Below the pieces are notes generated by a model. The model had not been told where the DNA came from. It saw only the letters and a program-made list of their open reading frames with translations, and searched no databases. From Vibrio ulleungensis (GTDB taxonomy: Bacteria; Pseudomonadota; Gammaproteobacteria; Enterobacterales; Vibrionaceae): DNA of 64,000 nt. Made by a program: the position numbers and the translations under genes. The stretch covers positions 51,873 to 115,872 of the forward strand of contig NZ_JAFEUM010000010.1 in assembly GCF_016900875.1 (NCBI RefSeq). The letters are read 5' to 3'. Below, one piece after another: positions 37,022-45,808 of the stretch; positions within the stretch are counted from its first letter, which is position 1; every line of letters starts with the position of its first letter.

Positions 37022-38293
37022 ATGGATGGAGCGAAGGAAATCTACCGCAGTGTTCGAGAAAAAATCTTCGCTGCGATTGAACCAGAAGCCATAAACCGCT
37101 TGAGTGCTGATGAGCTGTCGACTCAACTAAATGACGCCATCCAAGTGATTGCCGAGCAAGAGCAGCTTGCGCTTCCCAATGTGATTAAGCTTGATTTCGT
37201 TAAGAATTTGGTGGACGAACTGCACGGTTTAGGACCATTACAAGCACTAATGGATGATGAGTCGATCTCTGACATCATGATTAATGGTAGCGAGCAAGTC
37301 TACATTGAACGAAACGGAAAGGTCGAAATAGCTGAAGTAAACTTCGTAGATGAGAAACAGTTGGTTGATATCGCAAAACGTATGGCCTCTAGGGTGGGGC
37401 GCCGCGTCGATGAGTCGTCTCCATTGTGTGATGCTCGTCTTGCCGATGGAAGCCGTGTAAACATAGTTATACCGCCTATAGCAATTGACGGCACATCCAT
37501 ATCTATTCGTAAGTTTAAAAAGCAAAGTATTGGTTTAGAGCAGTTACTGAGCTTTGGCGCAATGAGCCAAGAGATGGCTCATTTGCTGGCTATTGCTTCT
37601 CGTTGTCGCCTCAACATTTTAATTTCTGGTGGTACTGGTTCGGGTAAAACTACCATGCTAAACGCGTTATCCCAACATATCTCAAATGGCGAACGTATCG
37701 TTACCATTGAAGATGCGGCTGAGCTGAAAATGCAGCAGCCACATGTTGTTCGACTTGAAACACGTAAGGCCGGCATCGAAAACACTGGTGAGATTCATCA
37801 GCGAGATTTGGTTATTAACGCTCTTCGTATGCGTCCAGATCGCATCATCATCGGCGAGTGTCGTGGTAGCGAAGCCTTTGAGATGCTACAGGCAATGAAT
37901 ACTGGTCACGATGGTTCAATGTCTACACTCCACGCCAACACCCCCCGTGATGCGTTAGCCCGTGTTGAGTCAATGGTGATGATGGCCACGAGTAACCTTC
38001 CGCTTGAAGCTATTCGCCGTACCATTGTGAGCGCCGTGGACATCATTGTACAGATCAGCCGTCTGCATGATGGAAGTCGTAAGGTTATGAGCATTACAGA
38101 GGTAGTGGGCCTGGAAGGGAGCAATGTGGTAATGGAGGAGATATTCCGTTTTGAACCGCGCACTTCAGATGATCCGCAAAAAGTGAATGGAGAGTTCCTA
38201 ACTGCCGGATTGATGCAACGGTCTGCGCTCGTAGAGAAAGCAAAGTTTTTTGGATTAGAGAAGCAGCTTGAGTCGCTGTTCTATAGGGGGTAG
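37022..38293 (+). CDS. tadA: Pilus assembly/retraction ATPase TadA (CpaF)
   Basis: The 423-residue secretion ATPase has SGGTGSGKTTMLNAL (Walker A, near residue 202), an Asp box TIEDAAELKMQ, a Walker B segment RPDRIIIGECRGSEAFEMLQAMNTGHDGSMSTLHAN and the conserved His motif inside it. An N-terminal domain of about 100 residues precedes the core. It powers pilus extension and, in other species, retraction. Confidence 0.95.
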   Translation: MDGAKEIYRSVREKIFAAIEPEAINRLSADELSTQLNDAIQVIAEQEQLALPNVIKLDFVKNLVDELHGLGPLQALMDDESISDIMINGSEQVYIERNGKVEIAEVNFVDEKQLVDIAKRMASRVGRRVDESSPLCDARLADGSRVNIVIPPIAIDGTSISIRKFKKQSIGLEQLLSFGAMSQEMAHLLAIASRCRLNILISGGTGSGKTTMLNALSQHISNGERIVTIEDAAELKMQQPHVVRLETRKAGIENTGEIHQRDLVINALRMRPDRIIIGECRGSEAFEMLQAMNTGHDGSMSTLHANTPRDALARVESMVMMATSNLPLEAIRRTIVSAVDIIVQISRLHDGSRKVMSITEVVGLEGSNVVMEEIFRFEPRTSDDPQKVNGEFLTAGLMQRSALVEKAKFFGLEKQLESLFYRG

Positions 38294-38295
38294 CG

Positions 38296-39222
38296 ATGGA
38301 ATATTTACTCCTTATGGTTGTCGGTGTTGTGGTGCTCATTTATCATTGGATACAACAGCGTCGTGGGGCGAAACATAAATATCTTGGGGACGTGGTTAAA
38401 GCGCGGCGCGTTAGTTCTATGACCGCTACCGCCGATCAAGCCGTAGATATTAGAGCGTTAACTGAAAAGTCACGCTGGCAGAAGCTTCGTGATCGCATTG
38501 ACAATGTTGGTAAGCAACTTGGCAGCATGGCATTAATAAAGGTCATCGTTGCCATTGTGTTATTGGCTATTGCGGGGAATTTTATTAATCAGAGCTTCCT
38601 GCGCCTGTCTCCACTTCTCGCTATTTTAGTTACAGAAATTCTTGGGCTAGGCTACGGTCTGTTGTGGCTGCAAAAACGCGAAGAGAAACACTTTGAAGAG
38701 ACCTTTCCCGACGCATTAAACATGCTTGCCAGTGCAGTATCTGCAGGTGAAAGTATTATGCATGCCATCGGCTATGTGGGCACTCACTTAGAAGGCGATG
38801 TGGGAAAAGAGTTTAATGTAATGTACGAACGTTTGCGCATCGGTGAAACCCCGGATGAGGTTTTTCGAAAAGCCTGTGATCGATTTCCCTATCCCTCATT
38901 CCAATTTTTTGTCATTACACTACGTGCAAACATCAGTCGTGGTGGTCAACTCAAAGACGTTATTAATCGTATTAACCGGGTTATGTTCGATGCTAGAGCT
39001 ATGGAGAAGAAAAAAATTGCTCTTACCTCGGAAGCGCGTATGTCAGCTAAAATCGTTGGATCGATTCCATTTATCTTCCTTATTTTTATGCAGTATATGA
39101 GCCCAGAGAATTATGAATATGTCATGTTTAATGAAGCTGGCAGACCGATTCTCTACTATATGCTGATAAGTGAGTTCATCGGTATGGCAATCATATGGAA
39201 ATTAATGCGAGGCGCGACATGA
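38296..39222 (+). CDS. tadB: Tad inner-membrane platform protein TadB
   Basis: The 308-residue protein has an N-terminal membrane helix, two helices near residues 75-115, and a type II secretion F domain containing FPDALNMLASAVSAGESIMHAI. Two helices follow at the C-terminus. It forms the inner-membrane base with TadC and binds TadA. It begins two bases after the tadA stop. Confidence 0.9.
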   Translation: MEYLLLMVVGVVVLIYHWIQQRRGAKHKYLGDVVKARRVSSMTATADQAVDIRALTEKSRWQKLRDRIDNVGKQLGSMALIKVIVAIVLLAIAGNFINQSFLRLSPLLAILVTEILGLGYGLLWLQKREEKHFEETFPDALNMLASAVSAGESIMHAIGYVGTHLEGDVGKEFNVMYERLRIGETPDEVFRKACDRFPYPSFQFFVITLRANISRGGQLKDVINRINRVMFDARAMEKKKIALTSEARMSAKIVGSIPFIFLIFMQYMSPENYEYVMFNEAGRPILYYMLISEFIGMAIIWKLMRGAT

Positions 39223-40154
39223 TTGAGCGCTTAATTAGCTATGTTGCATCTATAAACCCGTTCAATCTAGCGATTTTGATAGGGGCGTGGCTTGTTATTG
39301 TGGGTGTCATTTCGTTTGTATACAGCTCCTACGTAGAACTTTCTCGAAAAAGAACCATGGCGAGATATGGTTTGCAGTCAAAAGAAAAAGCGAGTAAAGC
39401 CGAAAAAGGTTTTGGTTTAATTGAAAGTTTAAATGACTTTTTGAGTCGCTTTTTGTCTACATCAGATAGTGAAATTCAAGAAAAATTTGCCGCTGCAGGA
39501 ATATATAATGAGCGCCTAAGTAAGTTATTCATCCCCTTAAAATATACTGTTCTTGCGGTAATTGTAGCAGGAGTCGTATTTTCGGTGAAAAGACTCGGAT
39601 TGGATGCTCAGCAAGGCCTCATTATAGGGCTTCTATTAGGTATTACTGTATTACTTGGGCCAGACATGTACGTCGATGTGAAAGCGAAAGCAATGCGTAA
39701 AAAACTGTCCGATAAGCTGCCTTATCTAATCGATATGATGGCCATCTGTGTTCAAACCGGCATGACAATCGAAGCATCTATTGCATATCTTGCTCAAGAA
39801 ATGCAGGGCTTTGATCCAGACATCGCACGTGTACTTCAAAAGACCTCCGATAAAGCTCGAGTCGTAGGGTTGGAAAAGGCGCTGGATGATCTCTACGCTC
39901 GAATACCAACACCAGAGTTTCGTAGTTTTGTGATGACCTTGAATCAAAGTTTGCAATATGGTTCATCCATATCCAATGTACTGACTAATTTATCAATGGA
40001 TATCCGTGAAGTGCAAATGCTCACTATTGAAGAGCGGATAGGTGCACTATCAGCGAAAATGTCCATTCCTTTGATTCTATTCATTATGATCCCAATTGTT
40101 ATATTGATTACCGCACCAGGTATTATGAGGTTGATGGAAGATGCTCCGCTCTAA
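39219..40154 (+). CDS. tadC: Tad inner-membrane platform protein TadC
   Basis: The ATG at 39219 overlaps the tadB stop in an ATGA junction, giving 311 residues; an in-frame ATG eight codons earlier is less likely. The F domain contains LPYLIDMMAICVQTGMTIEASIAYL, and a final hydrophobic helix contains IPIVILITAPGI. TadC pairs with TadB in the inner membrane. Confidence 0.9.
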   Translation: MIERLISYVASINPFNLAILIGAWLVIVGVISFVYSSYVELSRKRTMARYGLQSKEKASKAEKGFGLIESLNDFLSRFLSTSDSEIQEKFAAAGIYNERLSKLFIPLKYTVLAVIVAGVVFSVKRLGLDAQQGLIIGLLLGITVLLGPDMYVDVKAKAMRKKLSDKLPYLIDMMAICVQTGMTIEASIAYLAQEMQGFDPDIARVLQKTSDKARVVGLEKALDDLYARIPTPEFRSFVMTLNQSLQYGSSISNVLTNLSMDIREVQMLTIEERIGALSAKMSIPLILFIMIPIVILITAPGIMRLMEDAPL

Positions 40155-40959
40155 ATTTCTATTATCAATTACCGCCGTATTGTCACTAATGGGCTGTACC
40201 AGTTCACTAGAGCAGCCTGATACAACTAAGCAATTGACTTATGATAGACAAGAACAGGTATACGTAAATACAAATGATTACGCTAAGTTGGTTACCCTTT
40301 ATAAAGAGCGCTTAGCAGAAAGTGACGAGTTAGAAACGCGCCTTAAATTGGTTAAAGTTTATATCGATATGAACGATATCGAATCAGCGGAATTTAATTT
40401 AAACCTAATAGGTACGTCCAATAGTCTACAGTCACAGATCGATTATTTATTCGCTCTAGTGAACTATGAAAAGCAATACATGGGTGCAGCTGCAATATAT
40501 GCAAAGAAATCGGTAGAAGGCAGTAATGGTTTTGAGGCGGCTGAGAATTTGTTGGGTTTAATATATGCCACTCTTGGTGATTATGAACAAGCCCGACATT
40601 ATTTCTATTTAGCACGTCAGCATTTAGCTGATGATGTGAAAATAAAGAACAATCTCGCTATGGTAGATATGTTGGAAGGTAATTACCATCAGGCGGCTTA
40701 TCGCTTGGAGCCCTTGATAACCAATGGTGTTCAAGATGAGCAGGTGATTGCTAATTTAGCGTTAGCTTACGCAAAAATTGGTAATTTCAATTCATTTTCA
40801 GCTCTTTACTTTGATTCTGGTGCGACAATGAGTGAGCTCCGTAGTGCTTTTGGCGCGCTAAGTGAGGTTACAACGGCTAATCAATTGCAATCTAGATCTG
40901 AGGTATTAGACACTTCTCTGGAGTCTGAACAACCACCGATTCAATTGGAGACTTTGTAA
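40141..40959 (+). CDS. tadD: TPR lipoprotein TadD
   Basis: The 272-residue protein has a lipoprotein signal ending SLMGC at residue 19, then tetratricopeptide-like helical repeats, for example YAKKSVEGSNGFEAAENLLGLIYATLGDYEQARHYF. TadD is the outer-membrane pilotin-like partner of the Tad machine. The start overlaps tadC by 14 bases and the stop overlaps the tadE start by one base (TAATG). Confidence 0.88.
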   Translation: MLRSKFLLSITAVLSLMGCTSSLEQPDTTKQLTYDRQEQVYVNTNDYAKLVTLYKERLAESDELETRLKLVKVYIDMNDIESAEFNLNLIGTSNSLQSQIDYLFALVNYEKQYMGAAAIYAKKSVEGSNGFEAAENLLGLIYATLGDYEQARHYFYLARQHLADDVKIKNNLAMVDMLEGNYHQAAYRLEPLITNGVQDEQVIANLALAYAKIGNFNSFSALYFDSGATMSELRSAFGALSEVTTANQLQSRSEVLDTSLESEQPPIQLETL

Positions 40960-41471
40960 TGTTTAAGCGTCTTCAGCAACGCGGAGTGGTTACCATTGAG
41001 TTTATTCTAGGTTTCATTGTATTTTGGATGGTTATTGTTGCTTGGTTAGAAATTGCGTTTATTTCTTATGTAACGGCGGTAAACGATCTCGCTATTAATG
41101 AGGCAGCGAGAGTTGCTAAAAAAGACAGCAGTGCATACATGGTTTCCTATAAATCGGTATTGGATCAAACAGACAGTTTGTGGAGCAAATTTATTGATCC
41201 TGAAAACGTCATCTATACCGTGAACTATGTTAAGGACATTACAGAGCTCTCTAAAGCTGAGCAGTGTTTACCTGAAGAAGATGATGTAGATTCAGATGGC
41301 AATCTATTGAAGTTCAAATCCTGTGGTTCTGAAACAGGAAGTGCGATAGCAATATATTATATGAGTTATCAGTTTGAAGGCTTATTTACTCACTTTTTTG
41401 ACAACAGAATGGCACCAGCTCGTGAAATAATTGTGGTGCAGGAGTATCAGCGTGACAAATTCAATCTCTAG
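40959..41471 (+). CDS. tadE: Tad pseudopilin TadE
   Basis: The 170-residue protein begins MFKRLQQRGVVTIEFILGFIVF. RG|VVTIEF is a prepilin-peptidase site followed by a hydrophobic helix, as in TadE pseudopilins. The rest is a periplasmic domain with two cysteines (EQCLPEED and FKSCGSE). It would be processed by TadV and act as a minor pilin. Confidence 0.88.
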   Translation: MFKRLQQRGVVTIEFILGFIVFWMVIVAWLEIAFISYVTAVNDLAINEAARVAKKDSSAYMVSYKSVLDQTDSLWSKFIDPENVIYTVNYVKDITELSKAEQCLPEEDDVDSDGNLLKFKSCGSETGSAIAIYYMSYQFEGLFTHFFDNRMAPAREIIVVQEYQRDKFNL

Positions 41472-41997
41472 GCAAAAGGGTGTATTCATAGTCGAGTTTA
41501 CGTTGATGCTGTTTAGTTTGGTGATCTTCATCCTGTTTACTATGGATGTCATGTTTAAGGTTTCAACAAAAGGTAAGTTAGATAGAATCGCATTTTCGGC
41601 GGTGTCGATCGCAAAAGAGCGCACCCAATTGTACGACTCCAGAAATACCTTCAGTGATGATGACGCAAAAATGATCTATCAGATTACTAGCGGGTCATTG
41701 GCTCGTACGATGGGTGATTTTGATGCAACTAAGTATGGTATTCAAATTGAGGCTCAAAATTACACTGATGAAGGTGTTCCCCTAACTGTAGATGTTTTTT
41801 CGGAGGGATCACTGGATTGTAGTAATGGTGAAACTCTCTCAGATTTGGAGCCACAACTTAGAGTCACAACAAGTTGGGGACGAAACGCCAATTTGTATCG
41901 TGTTGTGACTTGTTACGATACAGAGAATTATGTGGCTGGGGTTTTGGGAAATGGATTTACCCAGGTGGGCTCATCGGCTGTCATGGTAGGTCGATAA
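41452..41997 (+). CDS. tadF: Tad pseudopilin TadF
   Basis: The GTG at 41452 is preceded by GGAG at 41441-41444 and gives 181 residues beginning VTNSISRQKGVFIVEFTLML. The KG|VFIVEF site and hydrophobic helix are the TadF prepilin pattern. It overlaps tadE by 20 bases. A longer in-frame TTG start would lack a binding site. The C-terminal domain includes a likely disulfide pair (LDCSNGE and VVTCYDTE). Confidence 0.85.
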   Translation: MTNSISRQKGVFIVEFTLMLFSLVIFILFTMDVMFKVSTKGKLDRIAFSAVSIAKERTQLYDSRNTFSDDDAKMIYQITSGSLARTMGDFDATKYGIQIEAQNYTDEGVPLTVDVFSEGSLDCSNGETLSDLEPQLRVTTSWGRNANLYRVVTCYDTENYVAGVLGNGFTQVGSSAVMVGR

Positions 41998-42027
41998 ACT
42001 TAGCCCTCATGAAAAAGGAGTTTCACT

Positions 42028-43479
42028 ATGCGGCAGTTTAGAGTTTTAAGCAAAGGATTGGCTAAGCGGCAACGCGGTGTAGCTGCCCTGTTTTACGTAT
42101 TGCTCGTACCTCCATTGTTTGGACTTTATAGCCTTGGTACTGATGGCGCAATTATGATTCAAGAAAAAGCGCGCATGAATGACGCTCTTGAAGCAGCGAG
42201 CCTGGCAGTAACAGCCCAAAATGATTCAAATCAGAAGCCCGATGGTTGGGACGAAAATGTAGAGTTCATGGGCAGTGACTCTAGCCTTGCACTTGCACGT
42301 ACTTACATTGAGCAGTATATGCATACAGCGACAGATGTTGATTATCTGAAGGTAGAAAAACTGGAGTGCGAAGATATTGCTGCTTGTCGCGCTGGATTGG
42401 TAGAGGGTGAGCAGCGTTATTATCAATATCATGTTACTGCTACAACAACTCACAACTCTCTTTATCCTCATATAACTTCAGAGCTCAGCGCAGAATATAA
42501 CGTAGGCTCTACAGGAGTTGGTGAGAAGTATCAAGGGCTTCCAATTGACGTAGTGATAGTGGCTGATTATTCAGGTTCTATGGATGAGTATTGGAACGGT
42601 GAAAAAAAGTATGAAAGTGTTGTTGGGGTTATTGAAGATGTAACAGATCAGCTCGAAAAGGCAAACGACAACAGTGATGCGCAGGAAAGCAAGATAGCAA
42701 TTACCTCTTTTAATAGCTTTGTAAACACGGCCTCAAGTAGTGACAGCGATTGCTTTATGGAAATGTTGTACCTCGATTATGTGGTTAATGAAGATGGGGA
42801 AGTGACTGATCGCAGTGTGAACTATTCTGAAACCGTGAAAAAGTCTAACTTACTTAGAGGGGACAGAACCAACAATCGGTCCCATATTCCTTCTTACGAT
42901 AAAGTCGACGGTACAGAATGTTTGAATGTGGAACTTCTTAGTGGAGATGACTCATATTATGCTGGATTTGAAGACGCTACTTTTTACGACATCAAGTTGA
43001 CTAAAAATTTCTCCTCTTTCAACACTAAAGTCAAAACGTTTAGGCCACACTGGGCGACAGCGTCTCATCAAGGCTTGATTCGCGCGGGTCAAATCGCTCA
43101 ACGTGGTAATAATCCGCGTAAGTTTATAATTGTACTTTCTGATGGCCAAGACAATTATTGGCATCCATATCTGGGAAGCAGCGAGGGAGACTTTACAAGC
43201 ATTTCGAATACCCTTTATGGTCCTCTTTACAATATGTGTGACAACATTGAAGCCTATCTCAATGAGAAGTCTGTTGATGTGGACCTAGGTGGAGTAGAAA
43301 ATATAACCATGCAGGTCGAATCAGAAATCTATGTTATTGGTTTTGATTACGATTTAGAAAACAACGATGGCCTAAACGCCTGTGCAGGCAAAGATAATGT
43401 CTACTTAGCCTCAAACAAAGACGAAATTCTATCCAAGATTTTGCAGCTAATCAGCGAAGAAATTGGACACCTTAGATAA
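42028..43479 (+). CDS. tadG: TadG-like protein with VWA domain
   Basis: The 483-residue protein has an N-terminal hydrophobic helix (RGVAALFYVLLVPPLFGLYSLG) with the TadG-type start, then a VWA domain. The metal-site motif DYSGSMD begins at residue 180 and FIIVLSDGQDN comes later. TadG is usually an envelope-spanning or anchoring part of the Tad apparatus. The gene has an AAAGGAG site and sits 30 bases after tadF. Confidence 0.85.
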   Translation: MRQFRVLSKGLAKRQRGVAALFYVLLVPPLFGLYSLGTDGAIMIQEKARMNDALEAASLAVTAQNDSNQKPDGWDENVEFMGSDSSLALARTYIEQYMHTATDVDYLKVEKLECEDIAACRAGLVEGEQRYYQYHVTATTTHNSLYPHITSELSAEYNVGSTGVGEKYQGLPIDVVIVADYSGSMDEYWNGEKKYESVVGVIEDVTDQLEKANDNSDAQESKIAITSFNSFVNTASSSDSDCFMEMLYLDYVVNEDGEVTDRSVNYSETVKKSNLLRGDRTNNRSHIPSYDKVDGTECLNVELLSGDDSYYAGFEDATFYDIKLTKNFSSFNTKVKTFRPHWATASHQGLIRAGQIAQRGNNPRKFIIVLSDGQDNYWHPYLGSSEGDFTSISNTLYGPLYNMCDNIEAYLNEKSVDVDLGGVENITMQVESEIYVIGFDYDLENNDGLNACAGKDNVYLASNKDEILSKILQLISEEIGHLR

Positions 43480-43490
43480 AGGATTTAACA

Positions 43491-44126
43491 ATGAAAAAAA
43501 CGGTTTGTCTATTCGCTTCGGTGCTAGCTTTAAACTCTGTTTCCGCACTAGCAGCAGAAGATAAAATCACCTATTTTTGTTCTCAAAGTGGTGCAAACTT
43601 GCAGCATGTTGTTGAGGTTGGCGAAGTAATCTCAGTGCAAGTTCATGATGGTCCTTTCATGCTCATGCAGCGACCGAGTGATTTACAGCTCTCGCAAAAC
43701 TATCTGCGCTCGCAATTGGACAAAGTGGACCTACCAACTGAGTGTAAAGAGTACTTATTGTCACAAGCCGGTTTTACCACCTATGCTGACGGTGACCTGA
43801 TTGCACGTGTGTATTTTAACTTTAACAAATCAGACTTAACTAAAGCCTCTATTCATATACTAGATCAGTTAGAGCAAGACCTTAAAATGTCGCAAACCGA
43901 CTTATTAGTGGAAGGGCATACAGACAGCATTGGTAGTGAAGCATACAACATGCAATTGGGCTTAAAGCGAGCTAACGCCGTAGAGCAGTACTTAGAAGAA
44001 CTTGGTGCAGATCAAAGCCAATTGGTGTTGAGCTCCCAAGGAGAGTTGTTACCCATTGCAACCAATGAAACTGACGAGGGAAGAGCGCAAAACCGACGCG
44101 TAGACCTAAGTAAGATTGCAAACTAA
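43491..44126 (+). CDS. OmpA-family peptidoglycan-binding protein of the tad locus
   Basis: The 211-residue protein has a signal peptide ending ALA, a short N-terminal region with two cysteines, and a C-terminal OmpA domain. The latter contains VYFNFNKSDL, VEGHTDSIGSEAYNMQLGLKRANAVEQYLEELG and GRAQNRRVDL, the peptidoglycan-binding motifs. No barrel is present. It is 11 bases after tadG, so it belongs to the tad unit and probably anchors the machine to the cell wall. Confidence 0.85.
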   Translation: MKKTVCLFASVLALNSVSALAAEDKITYFCSQSGANLQHVVEVGEVISVQVHDGPFMLMQRPSDLQLSQNYLRSQLDKVDLPTECKEYLLSQAGFTTYADGDLIARVYFNFNKSDLTKASIHILDQLEQDLKMSQTDLLVEGHTDSIGSEAYNMQLGLKRANAVEQYLEELGADQSQLVLSSQGELLPIATNETDEGRAQNRRVDLSKIAN

Positions 44127-44142
44127 CAAAACGATCAGTGTA

Positions 44143-44171
44143 AAAGCCGCAGTGTGAAATTCTGCGGCTTT
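44143..44171 (+). terminator. Terminator of the tad locus
   Basis: AAGCCGCAG and CTGCGGCTT form a nine-pair stem, followed by TGTTGTTTT. It starts 17 bases after the ompA-type gene. Confidence 0.8.
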
Positions 44172-44240
44172 GTTGTTTTGAAGATTTAGATAGAATCTAC
44201 GACGCTTTTTGAATAATGCAACTTTCCGACTAGATTGCTG

Positions 44241-44256
44241 GTGTAACCGTTTCAAC
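44241..44256. promoter_or_regulatory. GalR-type operator, upstream copy
   Basis: GTGTAACCGTTTCAAC resembles the GalR consensus GTGTAAACGTTTACAC, with CCG/TTT around the CG centre. It lies 145 bases (centre to centre) upstream of a second copy, so repression by looping is possible. It is in the 315-base gap between the tad locus and the galactoside operon. Confidence 0.6.
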
Positions 44257-44337
44257 TTCTCCCCCAATCCCCCCTTTCGCTACCCAGATCACGTTATCTG
44301 ACGATTTCCCACAAAATCCCCAGTATCAGTACAAAAA

Positions 44338-44353
44338 TGTGTTCTAGATCGAC
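44338..44353. promoter_or_regulatory. CRP-like site before the galactoside ABC operon
   Basis: TGTGT-TCTAGA-TCGAC matches seven of ten CRP consensus positions. Its centre lies 41-42 bases before the predicted start near 44387, the class II activator position. Confidence 0.5.
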
Positions 44354-44371
44354 TCTTTTTCTCTTCCAAAC

Positions 44372-44401
44372 TGCTAAATTTTGCCGTGTAAACGTTTCCA
44401 C
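44372..44401 (+). promoter_or_regulatory. Promoter and GalR-type operator of the galactoside ABC operon
   Basis: TGC-TAAATT (44372-44380) is an extended -10 element. GTGTAAACGTTTCCAC (44386-44401) follows, differing from a perfect GalR palindrome at one position. The operator covers the predicted transcription start, so a bound repressor would block it. Confidence 0.75.
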
Positions 44402-44441
44402 GAGAGACGAACTTACCCCAACAAAAAAAGAGATAATAAAT

Positions 44442-45701
44442 ATGAAGAAACAAATGGTAAAAGGATTAGTTGCTTCTGCGGTTACACTAGCTTGCCTAGG
44501 AAATACTGCGTTCGCTGGTGATGTTAAGGTATGGGCATGGGATCCAAACTTTAACGTAGCTATCATGGAAAAAGCGGCTGAACAGTTTGAAGCAAACCAT
44601 TCTGGTACTGACATCCAAGTGATTGAGTCTGCAAAAGCAGACATCGAGCAGAAACTGCATATTATGCTGGCGTCAGGCCAAACCTCTGAATTACCGGACA
44701 TTGTACTTATTGAAGATTACAATGCCCAGAAATATCTTCTTTCTTACCCAGGAGCGTTCGAGCCATTGACTGGCAAAGTTGATCACTCTCAATTCGCACC
44801 GTACAAAGTTGATACTGCTACGGTTGGCGGAGAAGTGTACAGCGTACCATTCGACACTGGTGCTACTGGTTTTTACTACCGTACAGACATCCTAGCAGAA
44901 GCAGGCTTCTCTGCGGCTGACCTAGAAAACATCACTTGGGACCGTTTCATCGAAATCGGTAAAGTTGTTAAAGAGAAAACAGGCGTTTCATTCGCAGTTT
45001 ACGATCCATCAGACATGGGTCTTGTTCGTGTAATGCTTCAATCTGCTGGTTCTTGGTACTTTAACGAAGACGGTTCTTTGAACATCCAAGGCAACAAAGC
45101 ACTTGCAGAGTCTCTAGAGACTTACGCAGAGCTATTTACGTCAGGTATTACTCGTCCAAACTCTGGTTGGGGTGAGTGGGTAGGCGCTATCAACAGTGGC
45201 CGCGCTGCAACTATCACGACCGGTGTTTGGATCACAGGTTCTGTTAAAGCTGCTCCAGATCAAGCTGGCAAGTGGGCAGTTGCTCCTACACCTCGTCTAA
45301 ACATCGAAGGTTCTCGCAACGCGTCTAACCTTGGTGGTTCTAGCTGGTACGTTCTGAGCTCGTCGAAAAATAAAGATGAAGCTATCTCGTTCCTAAAAGA
45401 GACATACACTGATAACGCTGGTTTCTACGACGAAATTCTTCAAGAGCGCGGTGCGGTAGGTTCTTACGTTGAGTCTGCTAAATCACCTGGCTATGCAGCT
45501 GAGCAAGAGTTTTTCGGTGGTCAAAAAGTGTTTGCTGACTTCTCTAAGTGGGCTGCAGATATCCCATCTGTAAACTACGGTCTATACACTTATGAAGTGG
45601 ATGCAGCGCTTGCAGCACAACTTCCAGCAATCATGAACGGTGCAGAAGTAGAGCCTCTACTTAACGTTGTTCACCAAGAGCTGAAATACAGCCTTGAATA
45701 A
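44442..45701 (+). CDS. Galactoside ABC importer, periplasmic binding protein (LacE-like)
   Basis: The ATG at 44442 gives 419 residues; the frame is open further upstream across the operator, which is not coding. A signal peptide ends at TAFA near residue 25. The body has the family 1 solute-binding pattern: MLASGQTSELPDIVLIEDY, YSVPFDTGATGFYYRTDILAEAGF and AINSGRAATITTGVW. It would deliver beta- or alpha-galactosides to the permeases downstream. The LacE assignment comes from family resemblance and the adjacent lacZ. Codon use is strongly biased, as expected for an abundant protein. Confidence 0.85.
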   Translation: MKKQMVKGLVASAVTLACLGNTAFAGDVKVWAWDPNFNVAIMEKAAEQFEANHSGTDIQVIESAKADIEQKLHIMLASGQTSELPDIVLIEDYNAQKYLLSYPGAFEPLTGKVDHSQFAPYKVDTATVGGEVYSVPFDTGATGFYYRTDILAEAGFSAADLENITWDRFIEIGKVVKEKTGVSFAVYDPSDMGLVRVMLQSAGSWYFNEDGSLNIQGNKALAESLETYAELFTSGITRPNSGWGEWVGAINSGRAATITTGVWITGSVKAAPDQAGKWAVAPTPRLNIEGSRNASNLGGSSWYVLSSSKNKDEAISFLKETYTDNAGFYDEILQERGAVGSYVESAKSPGYAAEQEFFGGQKVFADFSKWAADIPSVNYGLYTYEVDAALAAQLPAIMNGAEVEPLLNVVHQELKYSLE

Positions 45702-45728
45702 TAATTAATAGTCTTTCCTGTTATTTTA

Positions 45729-45755
45729 CTCGGCCCGCTCCGGGCCGAGGTTTTT
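45729..45755 (+). terminator. Terminator/attenuator between binding protein and permeases
   Basis: CTCGGCCCG and CGGGCCGAG form a nine-pair GC stem with a CTC loop, followed by GTTTTT and further T-rich sequence. The operon continues beyond it on the same strand without a clear new promoter, so partial read-through is likely. Confidence 0.8.
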
Positions 45756-45808
45756 CTCCTTTTTTTGGTATGCTTATGAACGGTCGTGTTGATACTGTGG
45801 GTAATTCT

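Noticed and set aside
44337..44441. In-frame extension upstream of the galactoside-binding protein
   Set aside because: It covers the -10 element and operator, and the signal peptide begins at the ATG at 44442.
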